Source: CAXXOK01 sp964497495
GTDB lineage: Bacteria; Bacillota; Clostridia; Christensenellales; Aristaeellaceae
NCBI GenBank assembly: GCA_964497495.1
Contig: CAZCCZ010000005.1
Span: 1 to 64,000, forward strand
Direction of reading: 5' to 3'
DNA length: 64,000 nucleotides
Part shown: in pieces, positions 16,543 to 24,753 of the stretch
Layout: each line of letters opens with the position of its first letter
How positions within the stretch are numbered: position 1 is the first letter of the stretch
Notes under the pieces: generated by a model
The model's database searches: none
What the model saw: only the letters and a program-made list of their open reading frames with translations
Told to the model about the DNA's origin: nothing
Made by a program: the position numbers and the translations under genes

Positions 16543-17463
16543 ATGAAACAAAAGGGCGCAGCTCCCGATATGGTCGTCACCGCGCCGGGTAAAGTGTTCA
16601 CACTGGATAAAATGACGCCTTACGCCTTCGTTTTACCGGCACTTCTGGTGCTGTTGGTCTTTCTGATTTTTCCCGTTACGATGTCCGTAGGGTATAGCTT
16701 CACGCATTTCAACATGCTTCGACCCAACCGGATCACCTTCATCGGCCTGACAAATTACCTCAACCTGTTTTCCGATCCCATATTCTACAAGGCACTGAAA
16801 AACACGCTTTACTTCGCCTGCATCATCGTACCGTTGCAATGCACGCTGGCGCTGATCCTCGCGCTGCTGGTCAACAACAGGGTCAAGGGGATATCCCTCT
16901 TCCGAATCGCATATTTCAGCCCGGTTCTGCTCTCCATGACGGTCGTATCCATCCTGTGGACTTTCATCTATAACCCCACGCCGGGCCAAGGTTTCATTAA
17001 CACAATACTCTACAATCTGAACCTGCCGACCAGTCCTTTTCTCACCAGCACGTCCACGGCGATGAACTGCATCATCGCGATGTCGATATGGCAGGGTGTC
17101 GGGTACCAGATGATGATCTTCCTGGCAGGGCTGCAGGGTGTGCCCGTCGAGCTGTACGAGGCCGCGAAGGTGGACGGCGTGAACTGGTTCCAGAGGCTGT
17201 TTTACATCACCATTCCCTCCTTGCACAACGTGACGGTTTTCATCGTCCTGATGATGACGATGTCCGCCATGAAGATGTTCACGCAGGCCTATATCATGAC
17301 GGCCGGCGGCCCGGACAATTCCACCCGCTCGCTCGTGTACTACATCTATCAGCAAGGCATGCAATACCATAACGTAGCCTACGCATGCGCGCTTTCCTTC
17401 GTCTACTTTTTAATCGTGGTCTCTCTCTCCTTCGGGATCCGCCACTTTATCGCAAAGGAGTGA
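16543..17463 (+). CDS. CUT1 ABC transporter permease (MalF type)
   Basis: A 306-residue inner-membrane permease with six predicted helices; the first begins at about residue 27 (YAFVLPALLVLLVFLIF). The cytoplasmic EAA loop ELYEAAKVDGVNWFQRLFYITIP, which contacts the ATPase, is at about residues 203-225. ATG 16543 was chosen because GGGGGGA lies seven bases upstream; open frame extends further up without membrane sequence. It partners the permease that follows. No ATPase gene is in this operon. Confidence 0.9.
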   Translation: MKQKGAAPDMVVTAPGKVFTLDKMTPYAFVLPALLVLLVFLIFPVTMSVGYSFTHFNMLRPNRITFIGLTNYLNLFSDPIFYKALKNTLYFACIIVPLQCTLALILALLVNNRVKGISLFRIAYFSPVLLSMTVVSILWTFIYNPTPGQGFINTILYNLNLPTSPFLTSTSTAMNCIIAMSIWQGVGYQMMIFLAGLQGVPVELYEAAKVDGVNWFQRLFYITIPSLHNVTVFIVLMMTMSAMKMFTQAYIMTAGGPDNSTRSLVYYIYQQGMQYHNVAYACALSFVYFLIVVSLSFGIRHFIAKE

Positions 17464-17469
17464 GCGAGC

Positions 17470-18303
17470 ATGAATAAGAAGCGGTTCAACCTGTTCCTAA
17501 TCTATCTGGTCAACACGCTGCTCGGCCTGGTCTTTCTATTCCCTCTGGTGTGGATGCTCATTTCCTCGGTCAAGCCTGAGGTACGGCTATTCGCGGACAT
17601 GGGAAGCATCAACGCCTTTATTCCCGTTGATTTTACATGGAGCAACTATCAGTCCGTTTTCAACCGCATCCCCATGATGCACTACATCTTCAACAGCCTG
17701 TTCTACATCCTGATCACGCTCAGTATCAGCCTCGTCCTCAACTCCATGTGCGGGTACGCGCTGGCGAAGTTTGAGTTCAAGGGAAAAAAGCCGATCCTGG
17801 TGTTGATCATCTCGCTGATGGTGTTTCCCTTTGACACGGTGATCATTCCCCTGTACATCATCGTGGCAAAAATGCACCTGCTCAACAGTTATTGGGCGCT
17901 GATCCTGCCGTTCATCGCAAAATGCTTCAGCATTTTCATGTTCCGCCAGTTCTTCATGGACGTCCCCAACGAGCTTACCGAAGCCGCCAACATTGACGGG
18001 TGCAGCCGGGCCGGTTCCTTTTTCAGCATCGTCCTTCCCATATCCGGTCCGGTTTTCGCCACCGTGTTCATTCTGGACTTCGTTACCATGTGGTCCGACT
18101 TCATGTGGCCCCTCATCGTACTGGACAAACGCGATATGTTCACGGTGCAGATCGGCGTACAGGCGTTTTTCTCCGACCCGCCCATCTATTACGCACAGGT
18201 TATGGCGGCGTTGACGCTTGCCGTTATTCCGACGATCCTGATCTTCTTGTTCTTTCAGAAGTATTACGTGCAGGGCATCGCGACCAGCGGACTGAAGGGA
18301 TAA
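17470..18303 (+). CDS. CUT1 ABC transporter permease (MalG type)
   Basis: A 277-residue permease with six helices. The EAA loop ELTEAANIDGCSRAGSFFSI is near residue 165 and the family-typical end is GLKG. It begins six bases after the previous gene, whose end supplies GGAG as ribosome site. It is the second half of the heterodimeric channel fed by the binding protein at 15138. Confidence 0.9.
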   Translation: MNKKRFNLFLIYLVNTLLGLVFLFPLVWMLISSVKPEVRLFADMGSINAFIPVDFTWSNYQSVFNRIPMMHYIFNSLFYILITLSISLVLNSMCGYALAKFEFKGKKPILVLIISLMVFPFDTVIIPLYIIVAKMHLLNSYWALILPFIAKCFSIFMFRQFFMDVPNELTEAANIDGCSRAGSFFSIVLPISGPVFATVFILDFVTMWSDFMWPLIVLDKRDMFTVQIGVQAFFSDPPIYYAQVMAALTLAVIPTILIFLFFQKYYVQGIATSGLKG

Positions 18304-18329
18304 GATTGCAGAAAGAAGGTTCTAAACCT

Positions 18330-19301
18330 ATGGCCGACTCCAAAACCAACGTGCTCGTTCTGTATACGGCGGGCTTCCAGTTTACCGACCGTCAGATTCA
18401 GACCCTACGGGACGAGTATCCGACCTGCGACATCACCGCGGTCGACGAGAATGACGCGACGGCCGGGCAGCTTGAGCGGGCGGAGGTGATGGTGGGCTTT
18501 GTCCGGCCCGAGCACATCCGGGCCGCGAAAAACCTGAAATGGCTACAGCTTAGCAGCATCGGGGTGGACAAGCACGTGGACCGCGCCCTGTACGCAAACC
18601 CGGACTTCCGGCTCACCAACAGCAGCGGCGCCTACGGCAAGCCGATTTCCGACTACGTAGTCTGCGCGATGATCATGCTTGCCAAATCCATGCATATTCT
18701 CCGGGATCAGCAGCAGTCGCACCTCTGGCGGAAGATCGACGCCCGTAAGGACCTTTTTGAGTCCACGGTCGCCGTGCTCGGCCTGGGCGACGTCGGCGGA
18801 CAGGTGGCGTACAAAGCCAAGGCGCTGGGCATGCGTGTGCTGGCGGTCAAGCGCCGCCCGTCGCCGAAGCCGGACTACGTGGACGAGCTGTTTCTGACCG
18901 AAGAGGCGGACAAAGTGATTCCACAGGCGGATTTTGTCGTGCTGACCATGGCGGCCACGCCCGACACAAAAGGGTTTATGGACAGGCGGCGGCTGGCGCT
19001 GATGCGCAAGGACGCATATCTGATCAACATCGGCCGGGGTACGCTGGTCGACCAGGAGGCGCTGGCCGAAGCGCTCAACAGCGAAGCCATCGCCGGCGCG
19101 GCGCTGGACGTAACGACACCGGAGCCGCTGCCGCAGGACAGCCCCCTTTGGGATGCGAAAAACCTGATTCTGACGCCCCATATATCCGGCAAATCTCCCA
19201 GCACTTATATGAGGCATTTCGCCCTGTTTGAAGAAAATCTCGGACGTTATCTGGAAGGGCAGCCGCTAAAGAACCTGATCGATTTCGATCGGCAGTACTG
19301 A
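18330..19301 (+). CDS. D-isomer-specific 2-hydroxyacid dehydrogenase
   Basis: A 323-residue NAD(P)-dependent dehydrogenase of the D-lactate/glycerate/phosphoglycerate dehydrogenase superfamily, interconverting a 2-oxoacid and a D-2-hydroxyacid. The Rossmann motif GLGDVG is at about residues 152-157. The catalytic triad is visible as Arg in NIGRGTLVD, Glu in TPEPLP and His in TPHISG. It lies 26 bases after the permease gene with AGAAGG before ATG 18330, so it belongs to the same operon. A hydroxyacid dehydrogenase beside a fructosidase suggests that the imported compound yields a glycerate- or hydroxypyruvate-like product. This is inference. Confidence 0.88.
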   Translation: MADSKTNVLVLYTAGFQFTDRQIQTLRDEYPTCDITAVDENDATAGQLERAEVMVGFVRPEHIRAAKNLKWLQLSSIGVDKHVDRALYANPDFRLTNSSGAYGKPISDYVVCAMIMLAKSMHILRDQQQSHLWRKIDARKDLFESTVAVLGLGDVGGQVAYKAKALGMRVLAVKRRPSPKPDYVDELFLTEEADKVIPQADFVVLTMAATPDTKGFMDRRRLALMRKDAYLINIGRGTLVDQEALAEALNSEAIAGAALDVTTPEPLPQDSPLWDAKNLILTPHISGKSPSTYMRHFALFEENLGRYLEGQPLKNLIDFDRQY

Positions 19302-19358
19302 GGTACGCCCGCCGAAGCAGGCACGGACAGCCAGGGCCCGAACGGGAAGGACACAGAC

Positions 19359-19844
19359 AGGAACGTCGGATTTACCGGCGGGGAGCCATGGGTAAGCCCA
19401 TGACCAAAAATCCTGCCGAAGGCAGGATACGCCGTATTCGCCTAAAGGCGTGGTCGCAGCGGCCGTGGAGAAACCGGCAGGAACGGGGCCGTGCCCTGTA
19501 TAAAGCATTGCCGGAGTGTGCGGCCGCCACGATACGATCTCGCAATGTTGCCCAGCAGCCCGCATGGGAGAAGCGCCGTGCGCGACGGCCACGGAGGCAT
19601 CCGCGATTGTGCAAGGGCGGGCGCGCTGTTCATAGACATGTCCCCCATCGCGCCCGGCGTAAGCAGAGGGCCGCGCGACCTCCTGTCCTGCCGGGGGCGC
19701 GAGCCCATACTGGATACGCCCATGTCCGACGGCGAATCCAAAGCGGTGGAGGGAACGCCGGCAATCATGGTGGGCGGCTCACAGGAAAATCCCGGCATGC
19801 CCTGCCGCTATTCATGGTTCCGGGCGCCCGTTGCCAGCCAGTAG
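19359..19844 (+). pseudogene. Frameshifted 3-hydroxyisobutyrate/tartronate-semialdehyde dehydrogenase remnant
   Basis: Pieces of a GarR/3-hydroxyisobutyrate dehydrogenase-like NAD-binding protein are spread over different frames. NVGFTGG starts at 19362, MGKPMTKN at 19388, PKAGYAVFA after another shift, and MLPSSPH then ALFIDMSPIAPGVSR and a DTPMSDGESKAVEGTPAIMVGGSQE block from about 19550 to 19790. The expected ATG at 19359 reads AGG while the upstream purine-rich ribosome site is kept. The C-terminal domain is missing. It follows the 2-hydroxyacid dehydrogenase directly, so it was probably the last gene of that operon and has decayed. Confidence 0.8.
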
Positions 19845-19879
19845 GCGGCCATCGGCTGTGAAAACATCCGCATCAAAAT

Positions 19880-19930
19880 AATGGACAGCACCTCTCTGGG
19901 GTGACTGTCCATTACTTACCCTAATTTTTT
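19880..19930 (+). terminator. Hairpin with distal T-run, probable end of the GH32/ABC operon
   Basis: AATGGACAG pairs with CTGTCCATT and the stem continues CACC/GGTG after a one-base bulge. A run of six T follows after an 11-base gap. The gap makes this weaker than a classical terminator; an insertion-sequence end is an alternative. Confidence 0.5.
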
Positions 19931-20008
19931 CCAATGACAATGCTTCCTGTGGGGCCCGTTTAGCAGGCTGAGGGCTACCCCTTGCGAAGGAGGCCTTTGA
20001 AAACGCCG

Positions 20009-22330
20009 TTACATGTTGAAAGCCAGGTTAGCCAGTATCTGGAATCCAGCGGCTCCCCAACTGCCCGAAAATCCCGGCATGATCGCAAAGAAGGGGCTTC
20101 CGCCCAGCTTCATGCCATCGCAGAAGCGGCGCGCGATTTCCCTGGCCAATTCCTCCTTGCCCGCCGCATACAGGCCGGTTGCGATAAGCAGGTTTTCGGA
20201 TGCGCTGGGAGCGCCGTTGCCATAGCCGTTCATGGAGAAATCGCGGCTGGTGAGGCGCTGGCTCAACAGGCCATAGGGGCAGAGGTAATTGCCCTCTTCG
20301 GCCAGATCCGCGGCCATCTTATCGATGATCTCCTGAGGGAGGCGCTTGCCCAGCACCAGCGGACGGTAGAAGATGACGGCCGCCGTATCGATCACCTCGT
20401 GCGTGCCGTCTGTCAGGCCGATGAAGCGTTCTCCATTCCAGAAGGTGTCGATCATCTTCTGAATGATAACCTTGGACCTGGTAAACCAGGCCTCGCACTC
20501 AGCCTCGTCTTTGCCCAGAATTTGCCCGAGCTTTCCGAGGTACTCGTACAGTAGGCCCAGGAAAGCGCTCAGGTCAGGCAGTTCCGCCATGTGATGCTCG
20601 CGGGTAATGGCCGTTCCGTCGTTGCCGGTCTCATCGCCGTGCTCGTAGTTTGGGATGCCGTCGTGATCGTTGTCGCGGTAGAGCGTGAACCAGTTCGCCC
20701 AGCGGGAATAGCCTTCGTACATCCATTCCAGCTTATCGTGCGGCACTTCCGCGGCGAAGTCATGTTCGCGCATCAGGATATCCAGCGCCCAGCCCTGAAC
20801 CGGCGGTTTGATCTGCCCGAAGACCGCTCTTCCATCGCCATACAGGTCGGCCAGCTGACCGTCCGGGGACTGCCAGTCCAGCATGTTGAGCATCAGTTCA
20901 ATAGCTACAGGCAGGTTGTTTTTCAGGACTACGGCGTTTTCGCACATCTGCCACTCGGAAGCGCAGAAGGTGGCGCCCATGTACATATAGGGCCGTTTGA
21001 TGCGCCCGCTGGGTCTCATGAGGTGCGTCCAGGTCATCCACGCGGACTTTTCACGCTCTTCAGCGTAGCGCACGTCCAACTTGGGCTGCTTCGCCAGGAA
21101 ATCCTCCCATTCCTTACGAACTTTGGCATGGCCCTCCTCGTAGCTGTAGAGCGTCTCGCGCTCCACGCCGGCATGGTCGAAATCCTCGACGGAAAAGAGC
21201 ATCTCGCCGTTCTCGTCTGGCAGGAAATCACCCTTCACGATCGGCGTGGACAGCTTTTCCCAATCCCAGTCCGCCTTGATGCTGGCCTTGCTCTTCCAGG
21301 GTGTGAAAACCACGCTGGCGGTACGAAGGAACACCGCTTCCCAGGAGCGCTGGCCTCTGGGTTTCATCATCTCGTGAGTGGTCAGATTGCCGTCGATGCG
21401 GATCCCCAGGCCGTTTTCGCCCTTGAAGAGCATGACACTTTCCTCCGGGCAGCACACGCGGATGTTGCCCAGCTGCGTACGAATCAACAGCTCCATGGGG
21501 GTGGTCAGCAGCGAATAAGGCACCTTGTGGCCGTCATAAATGGGAGACACGTCAAACAGCTTGTTGCTTGGCACGATGCGCCGCAGCGCGCCGTCGCGGC
21601 GGGAACCCAGGTATAACCTGGCCGCGCCATAACCGCTGCCGGCGCTGGCGTTAAACAGGCCCAGCCAGCTGCCCTGACGCGTGAAGGCATTCATCCCCAT
21701 GGAGATAAAATTCTTACCGTCGTTCTTGAACTTTGATTCGGAAACGGCGGTGAAGCGGGCGCGGAGGAACGAGCGGTTTTTCATCTCGTCCACCATGGCG
21801 ATGGCGTAATCCTCATAGGTGATGTAGCTCATATTCATCGCGTTCTTGATGGCTACATCCGTGCCCAGCGTATAGGTGCCGACGCCCTTGCTGCCCGCGT
21901 CGAAGAACTCGGCCGGGCTCATGAAGGTGTAGTTGACCTTGCTGTTTACCAGTTTCAGATAAGCGTCGTACATCTTGCGCGGAGCTACGCTGAACTCCGG
22001 CGCCATGTCGTCGATGAGCCTGCGGGTGCGGGTTTCGTCCGTAAACAGGCTGGCCGCGCCGCCGACGACCATCAGCCGAACGTCGGGCAGAGGCTCCATG
22101 ATCTGAATCAGGTGCTCCATCACCTGCACGTGCTGGTTTTCGCTGCCGGGCTTGCCGAAGTTGGTACCGAAAGCGTCAACCACCACGTCAAAACCGCGGA
22201 AGTCTTCGGTGGTGAGTTCGAAAATGTCTTTAGGAATGATGGGGTAGTTATCTTCCAGACGGATAATCGAAGCAGCGCGCGTGACCGCGACTACCTCATA
22301 TCCCCTGAGCTTCGCTTCGCGGGCGATCAA
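20009..22330 (-). CDS. NmrA-like NAD(P)-binding domain fused to GH63-like glycosidase, 5' truncated
   Basis: The open frame encodes 773 residues from a TTG at 22330; recognisable homology extends to 22357, where the dinucleotide loop IGATGKAG sits, so only about five N-terminal residues and the true start are lost. Residues about 1-205 are an NmrA/SDR-type domain (VVDAFGTN, LMVVGGAASLF, and the closing YEDYAIAMVDE...RARFTAVSE of that family). A beta-rich domain covers about 210-390. From about 400 to the end is an (alpha/alpha)6 barrel resembling GH63/MGH1-type glycosidases, with HGDETGNDG at the place of the ESGWDN-type catalytic loop, and a NGYGNGAPSASENLL segment. No start codon or ribosome site occurs at the domain boundary, so this is a true single polypeptide. 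The upstream sequence is the broken permease gene, so expression is doubtful. The substrate is unknown. Confidence 0.7.
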   Translation of the reverse strand: MIAREAKLRGYEVVAVTRAASIIRLEDNYPIIPKDIFELTTEDFRGFDVVVDAFGTNFGKPGSENQHVQVMEHLIQIMEPLPDVRLMVVGGAASLFTDETRTRRLIDDMAPEFSVAPRKMYDAYLKLVNSKVNYTFMSPAEFFDAGSKGVGTYTLGTDVAIKNAMNMSYITYEDYAIAMVDEMKNRSFLRARFTAVSESKFKNDGKNFISMGMNAFTRQGSWLGLFNASAGSGYGAARLYLGSRRDGALRRIVPSNKLFDVSPIYDGHKVPYSLLTTPMELLIRTQLGNIRVCCPEESVMLFKGENGLGIRIDGNLTTHEMMKPRGQRSWEAVFLRTASVVFTPWKSKASIKADWDWEKLSTPIVKGDFLPDENGEMLFSVEDFDHAGVERETLYSYEEGHAKVRKEWEDFLAKQPKLDVRYAEEREKSAWMTWTHLMRPSGRIKRPYMYMGATFCASEWQMCENAVVLKNNLPVAIELMLNMLDWQSPDGQLADLYGDGRAVFGQIKPPVQGWALDILMREHDFAAEVPHDKLEWMYEGYSRWANWFTLYRDNDHDGIPNYEHGDETGNDGTAITREHHMAELPDLSAFLGLLYEYLGKLGQILGKDEAECEAWFTRSKVIIQKMIDTFWNGERFIGLTDGTHEVIDTAAVIFYRPLVLGKRLPQEIIDKMAADLAEEGNYLCPYGLLSQRLTSRDFSMNGYGNGAPSASENLLIATGLYAAGKEELAREIARRFCDGMKLGGSPFFAIMPGFSGSWGAAGFQILANLAFNM

Positions 22331-22340
22331 TTTACCCGCT

Positions 22341-22566
22341 TTACCTGTTGCGCCAATGGTTCGCGCCGTCGATGGTGGCGGATTCCACCAATCCGTCCGG
22401 CACTTCCGACAGCACTGTCCGCATGATGATAAAGTTGAACGTAGTCATCACCGTCGGCAGGATGAGCGCCGCGCGGGTATCCATCATGCCCAGCGTCCTC
22501 ACGACCATATACCGCGGGATCAGACCGTCGTCAAACCACATCGTGAACATGATGAGCAAAGCTTTA
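22341..22566 (-). pseudogene. Internal fragment of a CUT1 ABC permease (LplC/MalG type)
   Basis: The minus strand encodes about 75 residues of a permease: FTMWFDDGLIPRYM, LPTVMTTFNFIIMRT and the EAA loop VESATIDGANHW, then it stops at once. Both ends are missing. The 3' break joins directly to the NmrA/GH63 gene and the 5' break lies next to a palindrome at 22571-22593. It is a deletion remnant of a lost sugar transporter. Confidence 0.85.
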
Positions 22567-22570
22567 TTCC

Positions 22571-22593
22571 CTCCCCCGGCACAGCCGGGGGAG
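22571..22593. repeat. Perfect 10-bp-arm palindrome at the permease breakpoint
   Basis: CTCCCCCGGC-ACA-GCCGGGGGAG. Its style resembles the CCGGC-centred hairpin at 10321-10365. It could be a mobile REP-like or IS200/IS605-end hairpin; no transposase is present. Confidence 0.5.
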
Positions 22594-22646
22594 TTCTGGT
22601 TTCGTTCGCTTCGCTCCCGTAACCTCACTAAAGTGTACATACAAAG

Positions 22647-22676
22647 CGGAGCGTCCTCGTTTATTCGGGCGCTCCG
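22647..22676 (-). terminator. Probable terminator of the mgl-GH3-GH42 operon
   Basis: CGGAGCG/CGCTCCG stem about 60 bases after the GH42 stop codon, with CTTTGT following on the minus strand. Confidence 0.55.
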
Positions 22677-22737
22677 TTGGGGGAATTAAACCGTTCTTCG
22701 TAAGGCGCCGGTCCGTACGGGCGGCGTATGCGTTGCC

Positions 22738-24744
22738 TTAAGCCTCGTCCAGGATCGCCACACCGTACGGTTCCAGCGTAACGGCGCATTCCACCCGTGC
22801 CTGCGACAGCATATCCGTATACTTTTTCGAAACCGGGACGGTAACCGGCACATCGTTGTGGTTGAGGATGAAAAGCGGATTGCGCTTTCCGTCCGTAGCG
22901 CTGACGGTTTCAACGCCTTCCACGCCGTACAGCGGCACTTCCAGCCCCGACTGCGCGCCCAGATAGCGCGCAAGGTTCCCCATCGCGGCGTCGTCCAGAT
23001 CGCAGCCGATATAGTAAACGTTTCCTTTGCCCTGCCGGTTGACCGTGAAGCACGGTTTGCCCGCAAAGTAGTTTTGCGTATAAACCCCCAGCGCCTGCGC
23101 GCCCGCAAGGTCGACGACGTCGCACCAGAGGCTGGCCGTCCCCTTTCCGAACACGCCGCTTACCTGCGTGGCGTGTTGGTATTGGGCGTCGTAATCGCGC
23201 ACCTCCACGCCGGTCAGGCGGGCGAACACGCCGGGTACCGTTCGCGTAAGCATGTTGTTGTGCAAATCCTTAATCCCGCTGCGGAACGAGATCAGCAGAT
23301 TACCGCCCCGCTCTGCGTATCCTTCCAGGTTGGCAAGGCCGTTCTCGCCGATCATCACCAGCGCCGGGGCCAGCACCAGGGCATACCCGCCCAGATCTTC
23401 CTGCTCGGTCACAAAGTCCACGGCGATTCCCAGGCGATAGAAAGCGCGGTAATAATCCGTCAGCAGGGCGTCATACCGAAAGCCCTCCACATGGCTGTGG
23501 ATGGCATGGCTCCATTCGCTGTCGAAGGATTTGACGATCGCCACACGCGCTTTGGGCGCCAGAGCGCCGTAGGTTTGGCTGAGCTTCTTCATTTCCGCGC
23601 CGACCTGCGATACTTCCGCCAGCCGTCTGGTCGGCTTTCCGTCATGGTTTAATACGCCGTGCCAGTACTCCTCAACGCCGAACGGGCAGGCGCGCCAGCG
23701 GAAGTATACGACGCTGTCCGCGCCGTTGGCTACGGCCGCGTACGTCCAAAGCCGCAGTTTCCCCGGCGCCGGCGTCGGGCCCAGTTTGCTCCAGCCGCAG
23801 GGCCCCGATTGCTGCTCCATGACCCAGAAAGGTTGCTTTTTATAGCTGCGCAGCAGCGCGTGGTCGTGCGATACGGTCGCATCCTGCGCAACGCCCCATT
23901 GAAATTCGATATAGTTGTCCCACGAGACGAAGTCCAATTCTTCGGCCAGTTTGAAATAATCGATGCCCGTGCCGGAATTGACGGCCGCGTCCAGCAGGTT
24001 GGAGGTGACGGGCCTGTCGCTGTGCTTGCGGATGACTTCGCAGGTTTCGCGCACGAACGAGATCACCGAATCGCTGCAGAAACGGTCGAAATCCAACAGA
24101 AGCGCGGGGTTTTGCCCCTGCGTGCCCGCGTCCACATCGTAACACGCGCCGGCGCGGGGAAGGATCAGTTCTTCGAAGCCGTTATAAACCTGGCTCCAGA
24201 AAACCGTGCCGTACGCGCGGTTCAGCACGCCAATGTCCCGATACTTCTCCGCCAGATAGGTCTTGAACTTGCTTTCGCATTCGTCGCAGTAACAGCGCGT
24301 GGTGTTGGCCCAGCCGAGTTCGTTATCCACCTGCCAGGCTTCCAGCGCCGGGTGCGCGCCATAACGTTCGGCGATCATCGTATTCAGAACACGGCATTTT
24401 TCCCGGTACAGCGCGCTGTTGAAGCAATAATGCTTACGCGTTCCGAAAAGCTTGGGATTTCCGTGTACGTCCGCCTGTAAAATCTCCGGGTAGCGGTCCA
24501 CCATCCATTTGGGCGGCGTAGCGGACGGGGTGCACAGCACCACGCCGATGCCCTGCCCCGCGAAGAAGTCCATCGCCTCGTCCAGCCACTCGAAACGGTA
24601 TTCGCCCTCTCGGGGTTCCAGCAGGCTCCATGCGAATTCCGCAATCCGGACGACCCGTATGCCCGCTTCCTTCATCATTTGCGCGTCAATATCCCAGCGG
24701 GCGCGCTCCCAGTGTTCCGGATAGTAATCAACGCCGATTCTCAT
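22738..24744 (-). CDS. Glycoside hydrolase family 42 beta-galactosidase
   Basis: A 668-residue GH42 enzyme, retaining, releasing galactose from short beta-galactosides. It starts directly with the TIM barrel (GVDYYPEHWERARWDID). Glu142 in WQVDNELGW is the acid/base and Glu310 in FWVMEQQSGPCGW the nucleophile. A CYCDEC cluster at 151-156 with Cys107 forms the zinc site of this family. The trimerisation and C-terminal beta domains follow and the length is normal. There is no signal peptide, so it is cytoplasmic. It begins nine bases after the GH3 gene and is the last gene of the mglBAC operon, which fits uptake of galactose-containing sugars and hydrolysis inside. Confidence 0.95.
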   Translation of the reverse strand: MRIGVDYYPEHWERARWDIDAQMMKEAGIRVVRIAEFAWSLLEPREGEYRFEWLDEAMDFFAGQGIGVVLCTPSATPPKWMVDRYPEILQADVHGNPKLFGTRKHYCFNSALYREKCRVLNTMIAERYGAHPALEAWQVDNELGWANTTRCYCDECESKFKTYLAEKYRDIGVLNRAYGTVFWSQVYNGFEELILPRAGACYDVDAGTQGQNPALLLDFDRFCSDSVISFVRETCEVIRKHSDRPVTSNLLDAAVNSGTGIDYFKLAEELDFVSWDNYIEFQWGVAQDATVSHDHALLRSYKKQPFWVMEQQSGPCGWSKLGPTPAPGKLRLWTYAAVANGADSVVYFRWRACPFGVEEYWHGVLNHDGKPTRRLAEVSQVGAEMKKLSQTYGALAPKARVAIVKSFDSEWSHAIHSHVEGFRYDALLTDYYRAFYRLGIAVDFVTEQEDLGGYALVLAPALVMIGENGLANLEGYAERGGNLLISFRSGIKDLHNNMLTRTVPGVFARLTGVEVRDYDAQYQHATQVSGVFGKGTASLWCDVVDLAGAQALGVYTQNYFAGKPCFTVNRQGKGNVYYIGCDLDDAAMGNLARYLGAQSGLEVPLYGVEGVETVSATDGKRNPLFILNHNDVPVTVPVSKKYTDMLSQARVECAVTLEPYGVAILDEA

Positions 24745-24753
24745 TGCGCCGCC

